NCBI GenBank assembly: GCA_030841765.1
Contig: JAUUSS010000132.1
Coordinates: 1-5,213, forward strand
Direction of reading: 5' to 3'
Source of the DNA: Collinsella aerofaciens
Lineage (GTDB): Bacteria; Actinomycetota; Coriobacteriia; Coriobacteriales; Coriobacteriaceae
DNA length: 5,213 bases
Positions within the stretch are counted from its first letter, which is position 1; every line of letters starts with the position of its first letter. The translations under genes were made by a program, and so were the position numbers. Positions 1 to 5,213 of the stretch are shown here, piece by piece. The notes below the pieces were generated by a model that worked only from the letters and a program-made list of their open reading frames with translations, made no database searches and had not been told where the DNA came from.

Positions 1-59
1 TCGCGCCCTTGAAGTTGAACGTCAGATTGTCCAAATGCGGCCCGCGCAGCGTCGACCGG
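1..59. other. Unassigned left edge
   Basis: This short edge stretch lies beyond the 3' end of tyrS, and I cannot assign it. On the plus strand two frames are open from the edge and stop inside or next to the tyrS end (stops at 86-88 and 96-98). On the minus strand a frame overlapping the last tyrS codons stays open to the edge. None of these has a recognisable motif or a ribosome binding site with a start codon. It could be the tail of a convergent gene, spacer DNA, or part of an intergenic repeat. Confidence 0.3.
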
Positions 60-83
60 TCCGCCGTTCGGCAGAACGGCGGA
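60..83 (-). terminator. Perfect hairpin after tyrS, possible terminator
   Basis: Arms 60-69 and 74-83 are exact reverse complements (10 bp, GC-rich) around the 4-base loop GGCA at 70-73. The hairpin begins two bases past the tyrS stop codon at 85-87. Its position suggests a role in transcript ending or 3'-end protection. However, no run of T follows it on either strand, so it is not a canonical intrinsic terminator. It may instead work with Rho, protect the 3' end, or belong to a repeat. Confidence 0.45.
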
Positions 84-84
84 A

Positions 85-1296
85 CTAAATCAACTTGAAG
101 CCCTTGCGCTTGCCTACGGAGAGGGTGTCGCCCAGCTTGAGGGCGCTCGGGTCGATGTTGTAGCTCTTGGGAGCCACGGCCTTGCCGTTGATCTTGACGC
201 CGCCGCCGTCGATGTCGCGACGGGCCTGGCCGGCGCTGGCCGAAAGACCCAGGTCCTTGAGCAGGCCGGCGAGGTAAATCTGGCCCTCGTCGTTAACAGT
301 CAGCTCAACGTGCTTCTCGGGGAAGTCGGCGAGCTGGCCCTCCTTGAACACGCGGTCGAACTCGGCCTGGGCCTCGTCGCCGGCACCGGCGCCGTGGTAG
401 GTGTCGCACAGGTCGCGGCCCAGAGCGCGCTTGAGCTCATAGGGATCGGCAGAGCCGTCGGCCAGAGCAGCGTCGATCTTGTCGACCTCGGCCGGGGTGA
501 GCGAACTGGCCAGACGATAGTACTTGCCAATCATCTCGTCGGGGATGGACATGGTCTTGCCGAACATATCCTTGGGCGCGTCGGTCAGGCCGATGTAGTT
601 GCCGTAGGACTTGGACATCTTACGGACGCCATCGGTGCCCTCGAGCAGCGGCATGGTGAGCGCGATCTGGGGCTCCATGCCCATCTTCTCCATGAGCTCA
701 CGGCCGGCGAGCAGGTTGAAGAGCTGATCGGTGCCGCCCATCTCCACGTCAGCCTTAATCATGACCGAATCGTATGCCTGCATCACGGGATACAGGAACT
801 CGTGCAGGGCGATCGGCGTCTGAGACTGGTAGCGCTTGGTAAAGTCATCGCGCTCAAGAATACGGGCGACGGTGAACTTGGAGCACACCTGCAGCAGACC
901 GGCCAGATCCATCGACAGGATCCAGTCACCGTTGTGCACGATGGTGGTCTTCTCGGGATCCAAGATCTTCATGGCCTGGCTCACGTAGGTCTCGGCGTTG
1001 GCCTCGATCTGCTCCTGCGAAAGCTGCGGGCGGGTGGAGTTCTTGCCCGAGGGGTCGCCAATCAGCGCGGTACCGTTGCCGATGATGAGGGTGACGTTGT
1101 GGCCCAGGTCCTGGAATTGGCGCATCTTGCGCAGCGGCACGGCGTGGCCCAGGTGCAGGTCGGGGCTGGTGGGGTCGACGCCGAGCTTGATGTTGAGGGG
1201 CTCGCCCTTCTCAAGCTTCTTGCGAAGGTCGGCCTCGGGGACGATCTGCGCGGCGCCCGAGGTGATGATACGCATTTGCTCGTCAACAGACAGCAT
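85..1296 (-). CDS. tyrS: Tyrosyl-tRNA synthetase, KMSKS (TyrZ-like) type
   Basis: This cytoplasmic enzyme activates tyrosine with ATP and transfers it to tRNA-Tyr. The 403-residue product is full length for the family. It is a class I synthetase: the HIGH motif is HLGH at residues 48-51, the GGTDQLFN segment is at 187-194, and the KMSKS loop is at 226-230. Tyr169, Gln173 and Asp176 in LYPVMQAYD fit the tyrosine-binding residues known from Bacillus-type TyrRS. An S4 RNA-binding domain follows at about 338-403 (GLSASAGQARRDI, then VKINGK). A true KMSKS rather than KFGKT, together with the RKMRQFQDLGH segment, places it in the TyrZ-like clade. The ATG at 1294-1296 is supported by a strong AAGGAGGA site six bases upstream. 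The stop is TAG at 85-87. It lies 96 bases downstream of the U32 gene on the same strand. No frameshift or missing catalytic motif is seen. Confidence 0.97.
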   Translation of the reverse strand: MLSVDEQMRIITSGAAQIVPEADLRKKLEKGEPLNIKLGVDPTSPDLHLGHAVPLRKMRQFQDLGHNVTLIIGNGTALIGDPSGKNSTRPQLSQEQIEANAETYVSQAMKILDPEKTTIVHNGDWILSMDLAGLLQVCSKFTVARILERDDFTKRYQSQTPIALHEFLYPVMQAYDSVMIKADVEMGGTDQLFNLLAGRELMEKMGMEPQIALTMPLLEGTDGVRKMSKSYGNYIGLTDAPKDMFGKTMSIPDEMIGKYYRLASSLTPAEVDKIDAALADGSADPYELKRALGRDLCDTYHGAGAGDEAQAEFDRVFKEGQLADFPEKHVELTVNDEGQIYLAGLLKDLGLSASAGQARRDIDGGGVKINGKAVAPKSYNIDPSALKLGDTLSVGKRKGFKLI

Positions 1297-1302
1297 TGGG
1301 TA

Positions 1303-1310
1303 TCCTCCTT
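1303..1310 (-). promoter_or_regulatory. tyrS ribosome binding site
   Basis: On the minus strand the sequence reads AAGGAGGA, a near-perfect Shine-Dalgarno sequence, six bases before the tyrS ATG. It fixes the tyrS start at 1296. Confidence 0.9.
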
Positions 1311-1319
1311 TTGCTATAG

Positions 1320-1342
1320 CACCCTCGCCGAAAACGGCGGTG
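1320..1342 (-). other. Bulged hairpin in the U32-tyrS gap
   Basis: On the minus strand the arms CAC-CGCCG and CGGCG-GTG pair around a TTTT loop, giving 8 bp with a three-base AGG bulge on the 3' side. It ends nine bases before the tyrS Shine-Dalgarno. No T run follows, so it is not an obvious intrinsic terminator for the upstream U32 gene. It could be a leader element of tyrS, a processing or 3'-end structure, or chance pairing in GC-rich DNA. Confidence 0.4.
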
Positions 1343-1352
1343 CTGGAAGTCC

Positions 1353-1376
1353 ATAAACTCTCTTATGATAACAAAC
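1353..1376 (-). promoter_or_regulatory. AT-rich patch, possible tyrS promoter
   Basis: This is the only AT-rich patch in the U32-tyrS gap. On the minus strand it contains TATCAT (1365-1370), a plausible -10 hexamer, but no good -35 lies 16-18 bases upstream. The small inverted repeat TTAT-G-ATAA is at 1363-1371. Transcription from here would give tyrS a leader of about 60 bases. The gap has no room for a T-box, which is typically well over 150 bases, and I see no T-box elements. Read-through from the U32 gene is the alternative. Confidence 0.3.
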
Positions 1377-1392
1377 TGACGCGACGCAGCAC

Positions 1393-3369
1393 CTACGACA
1401 GGAAAATCCTCGTCCTGCCGCATGCGTCAACAGCGACCGGCAGGCGCGTACCGTCACGTTCAACTAAATAGCGCGTTTGCCGACGACGTGAGCAGTCGCG
1501 GCAACTGACCTGCCCCGTCGCATCGGTGGCGCAGACGCCCTCGGCGGTCAGTAGGCAGTGCTCGCACACCATAAGCTCGGGACGGTCAGCGTCGACCGGA
1601 CCCAAGACGCCGGGTTCAGCAGCCAACTCGGCAATACGCTCCCTGTCATTGCCGAGCAACTCGGCAGGCAAGTATACCCACCCCGCACCAAGCCCGCGCA
1701 GCCAAGCAAGCGTGGCTCGATTGGCGCAGAACACCGGCGCCGCCACGTCAAACGCCGTGCCCAGCTCGCGGGCGATCGCCACCTGTCCCAGATTGCGGCA
1801 GACGATGCGCCCGGCACGTTGCATAAGCGCCCGAGTCCGCTCGGCGTCGCCTGCGCGGCACACTTCGTCAAGCACCACCGTCGCATCGGACAGATCTCGC
1901 TCATCGCGCGGATCCACATCCATCAGTTCCCAGGCAAAGACCATACGAGCAAAATCCTCGCGCTTTGCCGGCTCCCCCGGCCCCGCCAACTCCGTCGGCA
2001 CATCACCATCTGCCAGAACGCCCTCAAACGGCAACACCTCAACGGACCGCTCAACAGGCGTGACCGCATCTGCCTCGGCCCGCATGCGCTCCAACACCGT
2101 TGCCGTCTGCCCCAGCACGCCGGCGCTACGAATCAAATAGACCTCGCAGCCCGCGTCCACCTTGCGTTTGCAATGCACGACGATGCGCTCTCCCGCAACG
2201 GCATCCACGGGGCAAGGCACCTGCGGCCAGCGCTTGGGCACATCGGGACGCGCGTCGGCACCCGGGTAAAATCGGATCTCGAGCGTATCACCCGCCGCCA
2301 CGGCGGCATCAAGCTCAACCGTCACCTCTTCGTGACCCACCGCCACCAAGTGGCCCACGCGCACACCCTGGTTGATCGCGCGCTCAAAGCTCATGAGCTC
2401 GGCGCCCGAACGGCCCCGCAGATACGCATCGGTAAAGCCGCGGTTGAACGACCTTCCCAGCTCGCGCTCAAGCGCCGGCACCGCATCGGCATCCCATGCG
2501 CCGTCGCGCAGCATATCGAGCGCCCGACGCCACACCCTCACCACGTTAAAGACGTAGTCGGGATTCTTCATGCGGCCCTCGATCTTGAGCGATGCCACGC
2601 CGGCGGCAACAAGCTCGGGCAGATGCGCGATACCCAGATAGTCACGCGGACAAAGCAGGCGATCCCCTTCGACAGCGACAACACTCTGCCCCGCCTCGTC
2701 CACCAAGTCATAGGATAGGCGGCACGGTTGCGTGCAGTCGCCGCGCATCGCAGAGCGGCCACGTCGAAGGGCAGAGAACCCGCACGCACCCGAGTATCCA
2801 ATGCAAATAGCGCCGTGACAGAACACCTCGATGGGCACGCCGGTAGCGCAAAGCGTCCCGATCTCCGCCACGCTCAGCTCGCGCGCCGTCGTCACGCGCT
2901 CAACTCCCAACTCCTTGGCAGCCAATTGCACGGCACCCTCGCTATGGGCGCCCGCTTGGGTGGACAGGTGAATCTCGACCCCCGGAATCGCCGCACGAAG
3001 CGCGCAAGCCAGCCCGGCATCTGCCACAATCAGCGCATCGGCACCCAACGCGTGCGCATGCGCCCCCAACGCCACGGCATCGGCAAGCTCATCATCGAAC
3101 ACGAACACGTTGAGCGTCACATACACACGCACGCCATGGGCATGGGCCACGGCACAACCGCGCGCGAACTCATCATCGCTAAAGCCATGCGCGCTCACTC
3201 GAGCGTTGAATCCATCCAGCCCCGCATAGATGGCATCGGCACCCGCCGCAATCGCCGCGAGCATCTGGTCGAGCCCGCCAGCAGGCGCCAGCAGTTCGGG
3301 CAGCGCCACTCCAACCGCCGCCAACTCGCTTTCGCATTGTCCGCTCGGTTCCATCGGCCGAATCGCCAT
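1393..3369 (-). CDS. Peptidase U32 family protein, RlhA-like
   Basis: Despite the family name, characterised U32 proteins such as RlhA, TrhP and UbiU/V are iron-sulfur proteins needed for hydroxylating 23S rRNA, tRNA or ubiquinone precursors. At 658 residues this one matches long RlhA-type members rather than the shorter TrhP. The N-terminal U32 core starts at LPELLAPAGG (about 23-32) and includes the family signature at about 181-199 (EVF, then C189 and C196). It continues with MRGDCTQPCR (C212, C216) and LKIEGRMKNPDY (261-272). A middle region (about 333-440) has a GVRVGHL/GDTLEIRF pattern. A second barrel-like part (about 495-600) contains CRNLGQVAIA. The C-terminal tail has C602, C605, C613, C623 and C626, resembling a metal-binding ribbon. 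The ATG at 3367-3369 is preferred over the in-frame TTG at 3385-3387 because AAGGAG lies seven bases before it. The RNA substrate cannot be told from sequence. The usual SKDLC cysteine appears moved (CPRDYL, C240). Confidence 0.9.
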   Translation of the reverse strand: MAIRPMEPSGQCESELAAVGVALPELLAPAGGLDQMLAAIAAGADAIYAGLDGFNARVSAHGFSDDEFARGCAVAHAHGVRVYVTLNVFVFDDELADAVALGAHAHALGADALIVADAGLACALRAAIPGVEIHLSTQAGAHSEGAVQLAAKELGVERVTTARELSVAEIGTLCATGVPIEVFCHGAICIGYSGACGFSALRRGRSAMRGDCTQPCRLSYDLVDEAGQSVVAVEGDRLLCPRDYLGIAHLPELVAAGVASLKIEGRMKNPDYVFNVVRVWRRALDMLRDGAWDADAVPALERELGRSFNRGFTDAYLRGRSGAELMSFERAINQGVRVGHLVAVGHEEVTVELDAAVAAGDTLEIRFYPGADARPDVPKRWPQVPCPVDAVAGERIVVHCKRKVDAGCEVYLIRSAGVLGQTATVLERMRAEADAVTPVERSVEVLPFEGVLADGDVPTELAGPGEPAKREDFARMVFAWELMDVDPRDERDLSDATVVLDEVCRAGDAERTRALMQRAGRIVCRNLGQVAIARELGTAFDVAAPVFCANRATLAWLRGLGAGWVYLPAELLGNDRERIAELAAEPGVLGPVDADRPELMVCEHCLLTAEGVCATDATGQVSCRDCSRRRQTRYLVERDGTRLPVAVDACGRTRIFLS

Positions 3370-3376
3370 CGGTAAA

Positions 3377-3382
3377 CTCCTT
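3377..3382 (-). promoter_or_regulatory. U32 gene ribosome binding site, decides the start
   Basis: On the minus strand AAGGAG stands seven bases before the ATG at 3367-3369. The longer in-frame option, TTG at 3385-3387, would place this site inside the coding region and has no comparable site of its own. The ATG start is therefore chosen. Confidence 0.85.
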
Positions 3383-3480
3383 GCCAAGGTGTGCTTTCAC
3401 TCTGAAAATTGCTGCCAACCAGCATACACGAGGCTTCGTGCGCCCCGATTGGTTTATCGTGTAATAACTTATGTCCATCC

Positions 3481-3508
3481 TGCCCGGCAGCATACCTGCC
3501 GCCTGGCA
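3481..3508 (+). other. Bulged hairpin in the penicillin-binding-protein leader
   Basis: The left arm TGCC-CGGCAG (3481-3490) pairs with CTGCCG (3496-3501) and GGCA (3505-3508) around the loop CATAC. This gives 10 bp with a three-base CCT bulge on the 3' side. It ends ten bases before the GGAGGT ribosome binding site at 3519. It could influence translation or mRNA stability, or bind a regulator as DNA. No T run follows it. Whether it is functional is unknown. Confidence 0.4.
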
Positions 3509-3518
3509 CGACATACCC

Positions 3519-3524
3519 GGAGGT
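3519..3524 (+). promoter_or_regulatory. Ribosome binding site of the penicillin-binding protein
   Basis: GGAGGT lies six bases before the ATG at 3531-3533. No other in-frame start codon lies close upstream, so this site sets the start. Confidence 0.88.
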
Positions 3525-3530
3525 CAATAT

Positions 3531-5213
3531 ATGGGTCCTCGCCAACGACAGGGACGCAGTCGCTCCAAGACGCATGTCCTTCCCATGATCTTGCTCTCGT
3601 TTTTGGGCTTTCTGCTTATCGCGAGCGTAGCGTTTGGCATCGGCATGATCGGCAACGTCAACCGCTGGCTGTCCGACCTGCCCGACTACACCGACGCCAA
3701 CGCTTATCTGGTAAGTGAGCCCACCGAAATCGTCGACTGCAACGGTAACAAGATCGCGAGCTTCTACACTCAAAACCGCAAGTCCATCACCAAGGACCAG
3801 GTGTCCCCGTACGTGCTGCAGGGCACCGTTGACGTCGAGGACGAGCGCTTCTACGAGCATGGCGGCATCGACCTCTGGGGCATTGCGCGCGCATCGGTGG
3901 CAACCCTCACCGGCGGCCACGAGGGCGCATCGACCATCACCCAGCAGCTGGTTCGCAACACCATCTTGCAGGAGGAACAATTCGACTCGACCATCGAGCG
4001 TAAGGTGCGCGAGGCCTATATCGCCATCAAGATGGAGGATATGTACTCCAAGGACGAGATCCTCATGATGTACCTCAACACCATCTACTACGGCCATGGA
4101 GCATATGGTATCGAGGCCGCCGCCGAGACCTATCTGTCCAAGACCGCCGCCGACCTCACCCTGAGCGAGGCCGCGCTGCTCATCGGCCTTCCCAACTCGC
4201 CCTCGCAGTACGACCCCACGGTCAATCCCGACCTGGCGCTGTCCCGCCGCAACAAGGTTCTGGACAACATGCTGCGTCTGGGCCACATCACGCAGGAAGA
4301 GCACGATGCCGCACAGGCTGAGCCCATCACGCTTAACGTGACCGAGATTTCGGGCAGCGGCGTCGATGTGTACTCTCAACCCTACTTTGTCTCCTACGTT
4401 AAGCAGCTGCTTGAGCAGGAGTTCTCCACCGACGTGCTCTTTAAGGGCGGTCTGACCGTCAAGACCACCATCGACCCCACCATGCAGCAGGTGGCCGAGG
4501 AGGCCGTGCGCGCGCAGCTCGACACGCTTTCGCTCGACGGCCTGGACATGGGCATGGTCGTCGTTGACCCCAAGACCGGCTACATCAAGTGTATGGTGGG
4601 CGGCTACGACTACAACGCCGACGAGAATCACGTGAACCACGCTACGGCAAAGCGCCCTGTGGGCTCCACGTTTAAGGCCTTTACGCTGGCAACTGCCATC
4701 CAAAACGGCATGAACCCCAACGTCACCCTCAACTGCAACTCGCCTCTTACAGCCAAGGGCACCACGACCAAGGTGCAAAACTATGCCAACCAGAGCTATG
4801 GCAACATCACGCTTAAGCAGGCAACGGCATACTCATCCAACACCGGCTACATTCAGGTGGCAGAAGCCATCGGCAACAACAAGATCATGTCGCTCGTCAA
4901 AAAGCTCGGCATCGATCCCGCCAAGGACAATATCGAGGACGTTCCCGTCATGACGCTCGGCACCGGGTCCATCTCGCCGCTCGAGATGGCATCGGCCTAC
5001 GCCACTTTTGCCAACGGCGGCTATTATCGCCAGCCAATCGCCATCACCGAGATCGACTCGCGTACCGGCTCGGTTCTGTACCAGCACACCGACAATCCCA
5101 CGCAGGTGCTCACCGAAGGCGAGGCTGCCGCGGTTACCGACGTTCTATCCGGCGTCATGCAGGGCAGCGGCACGGGTGCCGCCGGCGCGCTGAGCGTCAA
5201 CCAGCCCTATGCC
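3531..5213 (+). CDS. Class A penicillin-binding protein, 3' end cut off
   Basis: This bifunctional peptidoglycan synthase polymerises lipid II (transglycosylase, GT51) and cross-links stem peptides (transpeptidase) on the outer face of the membrane. The frame is open for 561 codons from the ATG to the window edge, with no stop. A short basic cytoplasmic tail (1-15) precedes one membrane anchor (about 16-41). GT51 motifs are all present: EDERFYEHGG with catalytic Glu103, GASTITQQ at 132-139, RKVRE at 157-161, and KDEILMMYLN at 174-183. A linker follows at about 255-310, containing KGGLTVKTTID. The transpeptidase domain has VVVDPKTG from 343, the active-site SxxK (GSTFK, Ser379-Lys382) and SxN (Ser435-Asn437). 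The KTG motif is not in the window but would be expected almost at once after QPYA. Known family members are usually 650-800 residues, so about 100-250 are missing. It is transcribed away from the U32 gene. Gene names such as ponA, pbp1A or mrcA cannot be chosen from sequence alone. Confidence 0.95.
   Translation, partial: MGPRQRQGRSRSKTHVLPMILLSFLGFLLIASVAFGIGMIGNVNRWLSDLPDYTDANAYLVSEPTEIVDCNGNKIASFYTQNRKSITKDQVSPYVLQGTVDVEDERFYEHGGIDLWGIARASVATLTGGHEGASTITQQLVRNTILQEEQFDSTIERKVREAYIAIKMEDMYSKDEILMMYLNTIYYGHGAYGIEAAAETYLSKTAADLTLSEAALLIGLPNSPSQYDPTVNPDLALSRRNKVLDNMLRLGHITQEEHDAAQAEPITLNVTEISGSGVDVYSQPYFVSYVKQLLEQEFSTDVLFKGGLTVKTTIDPTMQQVAEEAVRAQLDTLSLDGLDMGMVVVDPKTGYIKCMVGGYDYNADENHVNHATAKRPVGSTFKAFTLATAIQNGMNPNVTLNCNSPLTAKGTTTKVQNYANQSYGNITLKQATAYSSNTGYIQVAEAIGNNKIMSLVKKLGIDPAKDNIEDVPVMTLGTGSISPLEMASAYATFANGGYYRQPIAITEIDSRTGSVLYQHTDNPTQVLTEGEAAAVTDVLSGVMQGSGTGAAGALSVNQPYA

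Larger units (their letters stand above)
3370..3530. promoter_or_regulatory. Divergent intergenic control region
   Basis: This 161-base gap separates two divergently transcribed genes and should hold promoters for both. An AT-rich core at about 3448-3474 contains TTGGTTTATC and TAATAACTTATG on the plus strand, and TTATTAC and GATAAA on the minus strand. No hexamer pair with good 16-18 base spacing stands out on either strand, so I do not mark exact promoters. Small inverted repeats lie at 3410-3424 (TGCTG, loop CCAAC, CAGCA) and 3427-3440 (CACGA, loop GGCT, TCGTG). A larger hairpin lies at 3481-3508. No protein-coding frame with a ribosome binding site is seen. Confidence 0.55.

Noticed and set aside
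1320..1342. Intrinsic terminator of the U32 gene
   Set aside because: The stem is followed on the minus strand by AGGGTGCTATAGC rather than a T run. The TTTT is in the loop, so it is listed only as a hairpin.
310..1356. Long plus-strand open frame (348 codons) opposite tyrS
   Set aside because: It lies wholly antisense to a clear tyrS gene. Its composition (rich in L, G, V, H) is the shadow expected from GC-rich codon use, and it has no family motif or matching ribosome binding site.
1558..2718. Plus-strand open frame (386 codons) opposite the U32 gene
   Set aside because: It is antisense to a well-supported gene, is rich in R and H, and has no recognisable domain. It is a coding shadow.
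3385..3387. TTG as start of the U32 gene, giving 664 residues
   Set aside because: The AAGGAG site at 3377-3382 is spaced for the ATG at 3367-3369 and would be inside the longer version.
3195..4778. Minus-strand open frame (527 codons) covering the divergent gap and the penicillin-binding-protein gene
   Set aside because: The plus strand carries every GT51 motif plus the transpeptidase SxxK and SxN motifs over this span. The minus frame shows only a low-complexity antisense pattern (rich in V, G, L, H) and runs through the U32 start and the control region.
4833..5087. Small minus-strand open frame (84 codons) inside the penicillin-binding-protein gene
   Set aside because: It is antisense to the transpeptidase domain, with no ribosome binding site or motif.

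Overview
The window is a GC-rich (roughly 60 % by eye) stretch of bacterial chromosome with three protein genes and no sign of mobile DNA, CRISPR or tRNA/rRNA genes. Base composition, strong purine-rich Shine-Dalgarno sites, the KMSKS-type tyrosyl-tRNA synthetase and a long U32 protein next to a class A penicillin-binding protein suggest an actinobacterium of the Coriobacteriia, possibly Collinsella. That placement is recognition and inference; no marker here proves it.

Layout from left to right. Positions 1-84 hold no gene I can name, but contain a perfect hairpin (60-83) just past the end of tyrS. Tyrosyl-tRNA synthetase (tyrS) lies on the minus strand at 85-1296. A 96-base gap (1297-1392) carries an AT-rich promoter-like patch, a bulged hairpin and the tyrS ribosome binding site. 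A 658-residue peptidase-U32-family protein, resembling the long RlhA-type RNA hydroxylation proteins, lies on the minus strand at 1393-3369. The 161-base gap 3370-3530 is the divergent control region. A class A penicillin-binding protein starts on the plus strand at 3531 and runs off the right edge, 561 residues in and without a stop. The window ends just before its transpeptidase KTG motif would be expected.

The U32 gene and tyrS point the same way and could share a transcript, though the 96-base gap leaves room for a separate tyrS promoter. Both may act in translation: one charges tRNA-Tyr, the other probably modifies RNA. The penicillin-binding protein is a divergent cell-wall gene with no evident functional tie to them. 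This looks like ordinary core-genome content, and I found no convincing new system. The points most worth a second look are the rearranged cysteine pattern of the U32 protein and two similarly built hairpins sitting 9-10 bases before the tyrS and penicillin-binding-protein ribosome binding sites.
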